41,604 nucleotides of DNA from Paraburkholderia fynbosensis (GCF_902859935.1 NZ_CADIKI010000037.1:1-41604), one strand, 5' to 3'; counted from the first letter of the stretch, positions 8,022-15,950 are shown. Numbers and translations: made by a program. The notes: generated from the letters alone by a model not told the origin.

Positions 8022-9761
8022 CTATCCCACCAGATTTTCAAGCAGCCGGCCGATCTGAACGGGCAGATTCGTCGCGCGTTCCATGACCATGTAGCGCTGC
8101 CGTCCAAAGATCGTCCGCACATAGCGGCGGGCATCGCGATCGAGCGCAAAACAGAAGATCAGGATGCCGCGCGACGACAGCCCGGCAACCGCGTGACGGG
8201 CATCTTCGACCAGATGCGACGAGTCGTGAACGTCGATGTCGGACGGTTCGCCGTCCGAGACGAGAATCAGCACTTTGGCGTCGGTCGTCTCACTGTCGAG
8301 GCACGTAGCGGCGTGCCGTATCGCGGCGCCCATGCGGGTCGAGAACTCGCCGCGCTGTGCCTGAAGCCTGTGCCGCTCCACTGTGCCGAAAGGCTCATCG
8401 AAGTCCTTGATGCGGGTATAGCGTACCTCGTGCCGGCCATTCGATGCAAAGCCGTGCAGTGCAAGTCGGTTCGGCGTCGGACCGAGCGCCGTAGCGATCC
8501 TCGTCGCCGCCTCTTTCTCGATGTCGAGCATGGACGGCTCGCCAGCCCTGGCACGATCGTTGGTCGACTCGGAAAGATCGAGCAACAGGAGCACCGACAT
8601 GCTCGGACGCCTGCGGTGCTTGCGTTGAAACACCCGCTCGTCGCCGGGAACGCATGCGCGCCGCCTGATCTCAGCGTCGATCAGCGCGCTCAGATCGAGG
8701 TCGTCGCCGTCGAACTGCCTGCGCAGTCGTTGCGCGGGTTCCTGCCACCAGGGCGGCGGTGCCCGCCGCGATGAGGCGCTGCGCACCGCATGACCGGAGG
8801 CTTGTGCCGGCGCACGGTCGAACACGCTCGTCCATTCGGCGAATTCGGCGCCCACGCGCGCGTGCCATTCGGGGTATCGATGGCAGCGTACCTCGTCGGC
8901 TTCCAACGATGCGTGGCCGTTCTTCGCGGCTTCGTCGTTCGACCGGTGCTGCAACGCAGACTCGCCGGCGACGTTCGTTTGCGCCGGCTCGGGCTTTGCT
9001 GGCGCGGACTGTTCGTCTGAACGCCAGAGATAGGCGTTGTCGTCCCGGTAGGCCGGCTCGACGTAGTACGTCGACAAATCGAACCGCACACGCATCTGCG
9101 CGAGATCGACGGCCAGTATGCTGGCGACTTCGTCATACGCACCCGCATCGTCGGGACGCCCGGCAAGTTCCTCGACGAGATCGCGACCTTTCCTGATCCA
9201 GTGATTCGGGTCGTCATAGCCGGGGTCATGCAACGTGCGCGCCAGGCGGGCGGCAAGCGAGGAGAAGCTCATCACACCCGCGTCAGCGCGGATCGTATGA
9301 AAGCCGCCCCACAGCCGGTGCAGCCCGGGGTACTCGCGCATCAGCAACCGCTCGACGCGCGCGTCTTCGATCAACGATGCGACAGCGATCCACAGTGCGC
9401 CGCGTTTGCCGACCGGCGACGCAGGCCGCGAATAGCGCAGGTGTGCGAGCGCGTGGGCGACCGAAGCCTGATACAGATGTGTCGCGGCAAAGCGATCGGC
9501 CGACAGCGTTGCCGGTGGCACCTTGATCACCCCGGCGCCGATCGACGCACGGACCGGCAATACCGCTTCCTCCCGCGCAGCGAGTACTTCGATCTTCAAG
9601 CCGCTTGCCACGTCACTGATATCGCCGGCATGCCCGAAGCCCGTCGCATAGTGCCCGAGCATGCGCTGCACGGGTTCGAACAACGCGACATGGCGCTCCC
9701 GCAGTCCCGCCGCGGCACCCTGCGCTTCGTCGCCGTCCTTCAGAACGTCCGGCATCGTCAT
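8022..9761 (-). CDS. NorD/CbbO-type VWA-domain protein
   Basis: A 579-residue protein of the NorD/CbbO group. The N-terminal 380 residues are helical and end in an Arg-rich stretch. The C-terminal 190 residues are a von Willebrand A domain with a full metal site: DLSES (about 395-399), the Thr of FSTRMGAAIRH, and LVSDGEPSD. Proteins of this group work with a MoxR-type AAA+ ATPase (NorQ, CbbQ) to remodel or load metal into a target enzyme such as nitric oxide reductase or Rubisco. The ATG at 9761 overlaps the stop codon of the ATPase gene by one base; a GTG at 9764 is equally possible. No nitric oxide reductase or Rubisco gene is near. The neighbours are amidase genes, so the client may be the amidase or the permease (inference). 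Confidence 0.88.
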   Translation of the reverse strand: MTMPDVLKDGDEAQGAAAGLRERHVALFEPVQRMLGHYATGFGHAGDISDVASGLKIEVLAAREEAVLPVRASIGAGVIKVPPATLSADRFAATHLYQASVAHALAHLRYSRPASPVGKRGALWIAVASLIEDARVERLLMREYPGLHRLWGGFHTIRADAGVMSFSSLAARLARTLHDPGYDDPNHWIRKGRDLVEELAGRPDDAGAYDEVASILAVDLAQMRVRFDLSTYYVEPAYRDDNAYLWRSDEQSAPAKPEPAQTNVAGESALQHRSNDEAAKNGHASLEADEVRCHRYPEWHARVGAEFAEWTSVFDRAPAQASGHAVRSASSRRAPPPWWQEPAQRLRRQFDGDDLDLSALIDAEIRRRACVPGDERVFQRKHRRRPSMSVLLLLDLSESTNDRARAGEPSMLDIEKEAATRIATALGPTPNRLALHGFASNGRHEVRYTRIKDFDEPFGTVERHRLQAQRGEFSTRMGAAIRHAATCLDSETTDAKVLILVSDGEPSDIDVHDSSHLVEDARHAVAGLSSRGILIFCFALDRDARRYVRTIFGRQRYMVMERATNLPVQIGRLLENLVG

Positions 9762-10570
9762 CACGGTCCAAACTGCGCGGTCACGAATCCGTCGAGCGCA
9801 GTGCGCAATTCGTCGTCGTCGGTAATCGGACGCGTCATCGCGAGTTCGCAGGCCGCGCGTGCTGCGATACCGCCGCGTATCAGGGCCCCTGCATGGACGA
9901 GCATGCGCGTCGAGATGCCTTCGGCGAGGCCCCGCAAGCGCAGCAGGCGCGACTGCCCGGCGATCCGCACCAGCTTCGCCGCGGTATCGCGATCCACCTT
10001 GCCTTCGTGGGCGACGATGTCGGTTTCGACCGCTTCGTCGGAGTAGTGAAATTCGATCGCACCGAAGCGTTGCCGTGTCGACGGCTTCATGTCTTTGCCG
10101 AAGCCCTGATAACCGGGGTTATACGACACGACGAGCTGGAAGTCCGGATGGGCGCGCACGAGTTCGCCGCGCTTGTCCAGCGGCAGGATGCGCCGGTCGT
10201 CGGTGAGCGGGTGAATGACGACGAGCGTGTCCGAGCGCGCTTCGACAACCTCGTCGAGATAGCAGATCGCGCCATGCCGGGCGGCGATCGTCAGCGGTCC
10301 GTCGTGCCACGACGTGCCGCTGCCGTTCAACAGATAGCGCCCCGTCAGGTCCGACGCGCTCATGTCCTCGTTGCACGCAACAGTGACGAGCGGCTTGCCC
10401 AGGCGCCACGCCATATGCTCGACGAAGCGCGTCTTGCCGCAACCGGTCGGACCCTTGAGGATCATCGGCATGCGCTGCGAATAGGCGGCGTCAAAGAGTT
10501 CGGTTTCCTGCCCGACGGAGCGGTAGTACGGTTCATGTTCGATCCGGTACTGAGCGAGCATTTCGTGCAT
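9761..10570 (-). CDS. NorQ/CbbQ-type MoxR AAA+ ATPase
   Basis: A 269-residue AAA+ ATPase of the MoxR/CbbQ/NorQ group. Walker A is GPTGCGKT (40-47), Walker B AICYLDE (101-107), sensor 1 the Asn in VVSYNPGYQ (about 151), and STRQRFGAIEF carries the arginine-finger region. The ATG at 10570 is preferred over the one at 10576, because GAGGA lies eight bases before the first and only two before the second. The gene overlaps the following VWA gene, so the two proteins are probably made in fixed ratio as a complex. It lies 70 bases behind amiE in the same direction. In the Pseudomonas ami operon an unrelated ATPase gene, amiB, occupies this place, so this is a different solution at the same position. 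Confidence 0.9.
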   Translation of the reverse strand: MHEMLAQYRIEHEPYYRSVGQETELFDAAYSQRMPMILKGPTGCGKTRFVEHMAWRLGKPLVTVACNEDMSASDLTGRYLLNGSGTSWHDGPLTIAARHGAICYLDEVVEARSDTLVVIHPLTDDRRILPLDKRGELVRAHPDFQLVVSYNPGYQGFGKDMKPSTRQRFGAIEFHYSDEAVETDIVAHEGKVDRDTAAKLVRIAGQSRLLRLRGLAEGISTRMLVHAGALIRGGIAARAACELAMTRPITDDDELRTALDGFVTAQFGP

Positions 10571-10640
10571 TGGCATCGTCCTCGTGAGTTTGCGCGCCGC
10601 GCTTAAGCCGGTGCGCGGCTGCGACGGCGCGCGATGGGTG

Positions 10641-11678
10641 TTACCGGTGCGCAGGCTCACTGTGCGGAATGCCCTCGATCGGGCATTCCGGCGTGCCGGG
10701 CAGCGAGCGCGTGAGCGCCTCGACCTGTCGGCGCGCGCCCTCCGGATCGTTGACCCATTTGCCGTAGAACTCGAACGGGCAGGCGGCCACGCCATGCATG
10801 TCCTCGCCGGAATTGATCTTGCCCGTGTAGCCGCGATGCAGCAGCTTATAGAGGTGGTTCTGCGATTGCATGTTCCGGCGGGCGTCACGTAGCAAGCTCG
10901 TCGACAATTCAGCGTACTGGATGCCCATTTCCTCGGTCCCGCATTCGCCGAGTGAGCGTCCGTCGAAACCGACGATTGCCGAATGACCGAAGTACGAGTA
11001 CACGCCGTCGAAGCCGGTCGCATTCGCTACCGCGACATAGACGTTGTTCATCCACGCCATTGTCTTCGCCACCATCACCTGCTGCTCCTTGGCCGGATAC
11101 ATGTAGCCCTGGCAGCGCACGATCAGTTCAGCGCCGCGCATCGCGCAATCGCGCCAGATCTCCGGATAGTTGCCGTCGTCGCAAATGATGAGGCTGATCT
11201 TCATGCCCTTCGGCCCTTCCGACACATACGTGCAATCACCCGGATACCAGCCTTCAATCGGCGTCCATGGCATGATCTTGCGATACTTCTGCACGATCTC
11301 GCCGTGGTTGTTCATCAGTATCAGCGTGTTGTACGGCGCCTTCTTCGGATGTTCCTCGTGCTGCTCGCCCGTCAGCGAGAAGACGCCCCACACGTTGGCT
11401 TTCCGACAGGCCGCACTGAAGATTTCCGTTTCCGCGCCGGGCACCGTAGATGCCGTTTCATACATTTCCTTCGCGTCATACATGATGCCGTGCGTCGAAT
11501 ATTCGGGGAAGATGACCAGGTCCATCCCTGGCAGCCCCTGCTTCATTCCGACTACCATGTCCGCGATCTTGCGCGCGTTGTCGAGCACTTCCGCCTTAGT
11601 ATGCAGCCGGGGCATCTTGTAGTTGACGACGGCTACGCCGACGCAGTCGTTGCTGCTGGAAATATCACCGTGTCGCAT
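10641..11678 (-). CDS. amiE: Aliphatic amidase (nitrilase superfamily)
   Basis: A 345-residue aliphatic amidase that hydrolyses short amides such as acetamide to acid and ammonia in the cytoplasm. All catalytic residues fall at the positions known for AmiE: Glu59 (VIFPEYS), Lys134 (KYRKIMPW), Glu142 (TPIEGWYPGD) and Cys166 (SLIICDDGNYPEIW). The length matches the 346-residue Pseudomonas enzyme. The start MRHGDISSSNDCVGVAVVNY at 11678 has AGGAGA seven bases upstream. It is the first gene of the leftward operon and sits behind a leader of about 130 bases with an intrinsic terminator (11714-11753). Formamidase is a close relative in the same family, so formamide could be the main substrate. Confidence 0.96.
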   Translation of the reverse strand: MRHGDISSSNDCVGVAVVNYKMPRLHTKAEVLDNARKIADMVVGMKQGLPGMDLVIFPEYSTHGIMYDAKEMYETASTVPGAETEIFSAACRKANVWGVFSLTGEQHEEHPKKAPYNTLILMNNHGEIVQKYRKIMPWTPIEGWYPGDCTYVSEGPKGMKISLIICDDGNYPEIWRDCAMRGAELIVRCQGYMYPAKEQQVMVAKTMAWMNNVYVAVANATGFDGVYSYFGHSAIVGFDGRSLGECGTEEMGIQYAELSTSLLRDARRNMQSQNHLYKLLHRGYTGKINSGEDMHGVAACPFEFYGKWVNDPEGARRQVEALTRSLPGTPECPIEGIPHSEPAHR

Positions 11679-11713
11679 TGCTTCTCTCCTGTTTCGATAT
11701 GAAACGCACGAAC

Positions 11714-11753
11714 AAAAAAAAAGCCCGAACGGACGCGAAGGTCCGGTCGGGCT
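11714..11753 (-). terminator. Leader terminator upstream of amiE (antitermination target)
   Basis: AGCCCGA/TCGGGCT and CGGAC/GTCCG form a 12-bp stem with one mismatch and a six-base loop. Nine As at 11714-11722 form the U-run on the minus strand. It lies between the amiE promoter and start codon. Its 5' arm overlaps a small hairpin, GGC-AATAGA-GCC (11750-11761), so the two cannot form together. This is the layout of an ANTAR-controlled leader. Confidence 0.85.
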
Positions 11754-11767
11754 CTATTGCCTTTGCG

Positions 11768-11793
11768 ACTCGCCGGCGATGTTGGCGGCGAGT
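11768..11793 (-). promoter_or_regulatory. First leader hairpin upstream of amiE
   Basis: ACTCGCCG and CGGCGAGT pair perfectly (8 bp) around a ten-base loop. It sits just upstream of the six-base-loop hairpin at 11750-11761. It occupies the place of the first hairpin of a two-hairpin ANTAR target, although its loop is longer than six bases. Confidence 0.5.
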
Positions 11794-11817
11794 GCGAAAC
11801 CGTAAATGTACGGGCGA

Positions 11818-11846
11818 ATGCTAGATGGCGTGCATACGCTTGTCAA
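11818..11846 (-). promoter_or_regulatory. Sigma-70 promoter of the amiE operon
   Basis: On the minus strand TTGACA (11846-11841) is followed after exactly 17 bases by TAGCAT (11823-11818). Transcription should begin near 11811, giving a leader of about 130 bases before the amiE ATG at 11678. Confidence 0.7.
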
Positions 11847-11854
11847 GTGTATGC
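11832..11854. promoter_or_regulatory. Inverted repeat overlapping the amiE -35 box
   Basis: GCATACGCTTG (11832-11842) and CAAGTGTATGC (11844-11854) are reverse complements at 10 of 11 positions around a single central T. The repeat covers the -35 hexamer, so a dimeric DNA-binding protein here would block initiation at amiE. The protein is unknown. Confidence 0.55.
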
Positions 11855-11909
11855 GCGAGCGGTTCTATCGAGCCGCCACATTGATTGGCTTCCTCGACTC
11901 TAAAAGGGC

Positions 11910-11941
11910 TTGACAGACTATTTTTTCCGAAAGAATCTAAT
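11910..11941 (+). promoter_or_regulatory. Possible promoter for the permease unit
   Basis: TTGACA at 11910-11915 is a perfect -35 hexamer. The best -10, TCTAAT at 11936-11941, is 20 bases away, which is too long for a strong sigma-70 promoter, so the real -10 may differ. It lies upstream of the two leader hairpins. Confidence 0.35.
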
Positions 11942-11963
11942 AACGTCATTCTTATCCGCGATG

Positions 11964-12000
11964 CGTCAACAGCGACGATACAGCGGGGGCAACAGAGCCC
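11964..12000 (+). promoter_or_regulatory. Two-hairpin leader element with six-base loops (ANTAR target candidate)
   Basis: CGTC-AACAGC-GACG (11964-11977) and GGGC-AACAGA-GCCC (11987-12000) are two short hairpins with six-base loops, both beginning AACAG, separated by nine bases. ANTAR proteins are known to bind pairs of hairpins with six-base loops that overlap a terminator. The 3' arm of the second hairpin shares three Cs with the terminator starting at 11998. The regulator amiR is in the divergent operon. Confidence 0.65.
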
Positions 12001-12039
12001 ACCAGACAGCCCGAAAAGGCGTCTGGTGGGTTTTTTTTT
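11998..12039 (+). terminator. Leader terminator upstream of the permease gene
   Basis: CCCACCAGAC (11998-12007) and GTCTGGTGGG (12021-12030) form a perfect 10-bp stem followed by nine Ts (12031-12039). It lies 55 bases before the permease start, so it can only act on transcripts heading into this unit unless it is bypassed. Confidence 0.88.
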
Positions 12040-12093
12040 GGTCAAGGCTAGGGCTTGCCTGATGGCAGCTCAGCTTCACTTGGAAAGAACGTC

Positions 12094-13422
12094 ATGTCAC
12101 CTCCACAATCCGCAGGCGCCGGCAGCGAAGCGGCGCTTGACCACGTACTCGGCCAAGAGTACGAACACACACCGGTCCCGAATGTGGCGCGACGCAGCGT
12201 CATGTCGCTCGCGACCGTGTGGATCAGTTTTCCGATGATCATTACGAGTGCAATGACGGGCTCCATCCTCGTCGCAGGGATGGGTTTTAGCCGTGCGCTC
12301 ACCGCGATGGTGATTGGCAACTTATTGATGTTCGCTTACGTTGGCTTGCTCGGTGGCCTGGGAGCGAAGCATGGACTCAACTTCGCGCTGCTGGCGAGCC
12401 GCGTGTTTGGACGCAAAGGCTACGCTTTGGCCTCGGGCCTGCTTTCGAGCCTGCTGCTCGGCTGGTATGCGGTACAGACCGGCATTACCGGCAATCTCAT
12501 TCACTCGTCTTTTGGCACAGGCTATCTCGTCATGACGCTTATCGCGGGTTTGCTCTATCTCGCGGTGACGTTCGTCGGAATCCGCGGGCTGCACTGGCTC
12601 GGCATGGTTTCGGTGCCGCTCTTTCTTATCCTGGGGACGTGGGTGGCGGTCGATGCCGGCGGACATGCGGGATGGGACACCGTGTTCAGCTACAGCGGCA
12701 CTAACCCGGCATCGTCGATGGCATTCGGTGTCGGGTTGACGATCGTGATCAGTCTGTTCGTCGATGCGGGCACCGTCTCGGCGGACTTCAATCGCTGGGC
12801 GAAGAACGGTCGCGATTCGTGGATTGCCACGTTCACCGCTTTTCCGTTTGCCAACTGCTACGCGATGCTGATGGGCGGCATCATGACCGCGGGCATCGCC
12901 TTGCCGGCTCCGCAACCGTTCGGCATGGACAACATGTTCGGCTACATGCTGAACCAACACCAGACATGGCTGAGCACGGTTGCGGTCGTATTCCTCTTCT
13001 GCAGCCTGGGCTCGGTTTGCGCTCACTGTCTATATAACTCCGCCGTCGGCTGGTCGCGGATCGTCGGCGTCAAGATGCGCACGGCCGCGGTCATACTTGC
13101 CGCGATCGGCATTGCCGTAGCCGCAACCAACGTTTGGGCGCTGTTCATTCCCTGGCTCTCTCTGCTGGGCATCATTGTTCCGCCGATCGGCGCCATCGTA
13201 ATGGTTGACCAGTACCTCGCGCGCCCAGGCGCGGGCATAGACCACCAGTGGCGCGCTCAGGCATTCGCCGCTTGGGCGATTGGATCAGTGGCGGCGTATG
13301 TTGTCGAAAAACGCTTTCCCGAATTTTCCACTGCCGTGTCGGCATTCGTCATCAGCGCCGTTGTCTATGGATTGATCGCGCAGTTCTCGAAGGCAGCAAG
13401 CATCGCTGCCGATCGCGCCTGA
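12094..13422 (+). CDS. NCS1-family permease (cytosine/purine/hydantoin type)
   Basis: A 442-residue membrane protein with about 12 hydrophobic helices, related to CodB and other NCS1 symporters. The soluble start HTPVPNVARRSVMSLATVWI is followed by the family's first helices (MIITSAMTGSILVAGMGFSR, with GLLGGLGAKHGLNFALLASR and FGRKGYALASGLLSSLLLGW). Later VSADFNRWAKNGRDSW and WLSLLGIIVPPIGAIVMVDQ match the family pattern. The ATG at 12094 with GGAAAG upstream is chosen over a TTG at 12055. It imports a small nitrogen compound across the inner membrane with a cation. The family transports nucleobases, hydantoins and allantoin. Its place opposite the amidase operon, behind a leader terminator of the same design, suggests an amide or ureide substrate (inference). 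Confidence 0.9.
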   Translation: MSPPQSAGAGSEAALDHVLGQEYEHTPVPNVARRSVMSLATVWISFPMIITSAMTGSILVAGMGFSRALTAMVIGNLLMFAYVGLLGGLGAKHGLNFALLASRVFGRKGYALASGLLSSLLLGWYAVQTGITGNLIHSSFGTGYLVMTLIAGLLYLAVTFVGIRGLHWLGMVSVPLFLILGTWVAVDAGGHAGWDTVFSYSGTNPASSMAFGVGLTIVISLFVDAGTVSADFNRWAKNGRDSWIATFTAFPFANCYAMLMGGIMTAGIALPAPQPFGMDNMFGYMLNQHQTWLSTVAVVFLFCSLGSVCAHCLYNSAVGWSRIVGVKMRTAAVILAAIGIAVAATNVWALFIPWLSLLGIIVPPIGAIVMVDQYLARPGAGIDHQWRAQAFAAWAIGSVAAYVVEKRFPEFSTAVSAFVISAVVYGLIAQFSKAASIAADRA

Positions 13423-13503
13423 CGATCAACGCCCGGACAACGTTTACACCGGCGCGTGCCCGCGCGTCCATATCCATGTATCTTCACTGAGGATTGCTTC
13501 ATC

Positions 13504-14520
13504 GTGTCCGATTACAACATCTTTTCTCTCGGCGACATCGTCCTGCAAAGCGGCATGCGGATTCCCGACGCCAAGGTCGCCTACAAGACCTACGGGACTC
13601 TGAACGCCGCGAAAGACAACGTGATTGTCTACCCGACGTGGTATTCGGGCCAGCACTATGAAAACGAATGGCTGATCGGCGAGGACAAGGCGCTGGATCC
13701 GACCAGGTACTTCATCATCGTGCCGAACATGTTCTGCAATGGTCTCTCGTCGTCGCCGAGCAACACGCCTGCTCCCTACGGCAAAGCGCGCTTCCCGAAT
13801 GTGACCGCGTACGACAATGTGCGCATGCAATGGCGGCTCGTCACGGAGTTGTTCGGTATCGAGAAGATCGCTCTTGTTACGGGCTGGTCGATGGGCGCAT
13901 TGCAGACATTCCATTGGGGTGCAATGTATCCGGAGATGGTCGAGCGAATCCTGCCGTTCCAAGGCTCTTCGAAGTGCTCGCGTCACAACTTCGTGTTCCT
14001 GGAGGGAGTCAAGGCGGCGCTCACCGTCGATGCCGCTTTCAGTGACGGCTGGTACGACGCTCAGCCCGACAAGGGCTTGCGTGCGGCCGCGCGCGTTTAT
14101 GCGGGATGGGGATTGTCGCAAACGTTCTATCGGGAAAAGCTCGATCTCGAGAAGCTTGGCTACTCCTCTCTTGAAGACTTTCTGGTCGGTTTCTGGGAGG
14201 GTTGGCTGTTGTCGAAGGACGCCAACAATCTGCTCGGCATGCTGTGGACCTGGCAGTACGGCGACATCAGCAATAACGAAATGTATCAAGGCGACTTCGT
14301 GAAGGCGCTTTCGTCGATTCGTGCCAAGGCGATTGTCATGCCTTGCAAGACCGACCTTTACTTCCCGCCGGAAGACAGCGAATTTGAAGTCAGGCACATG
14401 CCGAATGCGGAGCTCCGCGTGGTCGATTCGATCTGGGGGCACTTTGCCGGCGGCCCTGGTACGAGCCCCGTCGACATCGAAGTGCTCGACAAGGCACTAC
14501 GCGAACTGCTCGAACGCTGA
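13504..14520 (+). CDS. Alpha/beta hydrolase, homoserine O-acetyltransferase (MetX)-like
   Basis: A 338-residue alpha/beta hydrolase of the MetX-like group. The nucleophile elbow is TGWSMGA (Ser129), the acid is probably Asp284 in CKTDLYFPPED, and the base His313 in IWGHFAGGPG, so the triad is complete. NVIVYPTWYSGQHYENEWLI and YFIIVPNMFCNGLSSSPSNT match related hydrolases. Annotated relatives are often called homoserine acetyltransferases, but a biosynthetic gene between a permease and a porin is unlikely; a hydrolytic or acyl-transfer step in catabolism fits better (inference). The GTG at 13504 has GAGGA about ten bases upstream; a GTG at 13456 has no such site. It follows the permease by 81 bases in the same direction. 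Confidence 0.85.
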   Translation: MSDYNIFSLGDIVLQSGMRIPDAKVAYKTYGTLNAAKDNVIVYPTWYSGQHYENEWLIGEDKALDPTRYFIIVPNMFCNGLSSSPSNTPAPYGKARFPNVTAYDNVRMQWRLVTELFGIEKIALVTGWSMGALQTFHWGAMYPEMVERILPFQGSSKCSRHNFVFLEGVKAALTVDAAFSDGWYDAQPDKGLRAAARVYAGWGLSQTFYREKLDLEKLGYSSLEDFLVGFWEGWLLSKDANNLLGMLWTWQYGDISNNEMYQGDFVKALSSIRAKAIVMPCKTDLYFPPEDSEFEVRHMPNAELRVVDSIWGHFAGGPGTSPVDIEVLDKALRELLER

Positions 14521-14645
14521 AGCCCAACGCTGAGAACGCCGCGCGCCACTAGAAACGCGGTGGAATGGCGGGGCGAACAATCTGCAAATCACCAGACCAC
14601 AGCGATCTCATTTATATGGGATCACTACCCATTTAAACAACAATC

Positions 14646-15803
14646 ATGTTTATCAAAAGAAAGCATTTGGCAGCGGCAGCCGTTGCGAGCGCAGTCGTAT
14701 CGGTCGCTCATGCGCAGAGTAGCGTGACGCTGTATGGCGTGCTGGACGAAAGCGTTCAGTTCACCAACAGCGGAAAGAGCCCGAACGGCAAAGCAGGCCC
14801 CGTGTGGGGACTGGGTAATTCCGCCAACAATACGACAGTTTGGGGCATCAAGGGCAGCGAGGATCTTGGCGGCGGCATGCATGCCATCTTCGATCTGGAA
14901 AGCGGATTCAACCTCGGAAACGGCGCTAGCACCAATAGCGGCGACATGTTTTCACGGCAGTCATGGGTCGGCGTCAAGGATGACCGCTGGGGCACATTGA
15001 CACTCGGCAAGCAGTACAGCCCGGTCACGAACTACTTATGTCCCGTATCGGCGTACTGCACGTTTGGCGGCAACACCTCGGCACACGTCTACGACAACGA
15101 CACAGTCGGCGGAAGCTATACGGTCAGCAACTCGGTGACATACGAAAGTCCGGTTATTGCCGGTTGGCATTTCGGGAGCATGTACGCCTTTTCCAATGCG
15201 GCTGGCCAGTTTCAAAACAACCGTCTTGTGAGCGCCGGCACCGCGTATGACTACGGTCCATTCCACTTCGCGGCGGCTTATATGGACGCAGACAATCTGG
15301 TGAGCGCAAACAACAGTTTGGGTGCCGTAAATGCGGGAATGGGGTACACCATCGCTGCAGGCGACCAGACCATCTGGGGCGGCGGTGCCCGCGCCGACAT
15401 CGGAGCCGGAACGGTCGGCTTGCTGTATACGCATTCCACTTACCTCGCACTCGCAAGCGGCAATTCGCTCGATGTCCGCGCCGGCGACGATCTCCGCTTT
15501 GATAACTACAGCGTTTATGGCAAATACCCGCTCACGCACGCACTGAGCGTTGGCGCCGGCTACACGTTCACGACTGAGCACCTTTCCGGCGCGACGAGCG
15601 CAACCCTGCACAATCAGCAGGTCACGATGGAGGTCGACTACGGCTTGAGCAGGCGGACGCTGCTGTACACCGAGGCTGCCTATCAACACGTCTCCGGGGG
15701 TAATGGCCTAAGCCTTTCCTACGCGGAAATAACGGACACAGGCATTCAATCGGGCACCAATAGCCAGACGCAGGTTAGTGTGGGTATTCGCCACAACTTC
15801 TGA
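14646..15803 (+). CDS. Gram-negative porin, OmpC-like (second copy in window)
   Basis: A 385-residue porin with a Sec signal peptide (MFIKRKHLAAAAVASAVVS, cleaved after AHA) and the mature start QSSVTLYGVLDES. WGIKGSEDLGGGMHAIFDLE and FSRQSWVGVKDDRWGTLTLG are family blocks, and it ends in VSVGIRHNF. It has the same length as the porin at 2493-3650 but differs through most of the chain, so it is not a recent duplicate. No strong ribosome-binding site precedes the ATG. It lies 125 bases behind the hydrolase gene in the same direction, so it may be the outer-membrane entry for the same substrate, or have its own promoter. Confidence 0.92.
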   Translation: MFIKRKHLAAAAVASAVVSVAHAQSSVTLYGVLDESVQFTNSGKSPNGKAGPVWGLGNSANNTTVWGIKGSEDLGGGMHAIFDLESGFNLGNGASTNSGDMFSRQSWVGVKDDRWGTLTLGKQYSPVTNYLCPVSAYCTFGGNTSAHVYDNDTVGGSYTVSNSVTYESPVIAGWHFGSMYAFSNAAGQFQNNRLVSAGTAYDYGPFHFAAAYMDADNLVSANNSLGAVNAGMGYTIAAGDQTIWGGGARADIGAGTVGLLYTHSTYLALASGNSLDVRAGDDLRFDNYSVYGKYPLTHALSVGAGYTFTTEHLSGATSATLHNQQVTMEVDYGLSRRTLLYTEAAYQHVSGGNGLSLSYAEITDTGIQSGTNSQTQVSVGIRHNF

Positions 15804-15897
15804 GCCACACCACTTCTCGGTATTCCCACGTTGTCGGCCGGTTCATGGAAACGCGGCGACAACTGGGGTCGTCGGAGCAATCCGTGGGTGATTTTGA

Positions 15898-15915
15898 GGG
15901 TTTTGTCGCGGTAAG
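15898..15915. repeat. IS6-type terminal repeat
   Basis: GGGTTTTGTCGCGGTAAG resembles the complement of the IS6 end at 5853-5869 (GGTTGTGTCGCGATAAG). It lies about 35 bases beyond the transposase stop codon and marks the element's 3' boundary. Confidence 0.6.
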
Positions 15916-15950
15916 GGCAAGATGGTGAACAAACGGCAGTATAAGTCGGA

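Noticed and set aside
7521..8774. Plus-strand frame of 417 codons
   Set aside because: Antisense to amiC and the VWA gene, which both show strong family motifs.
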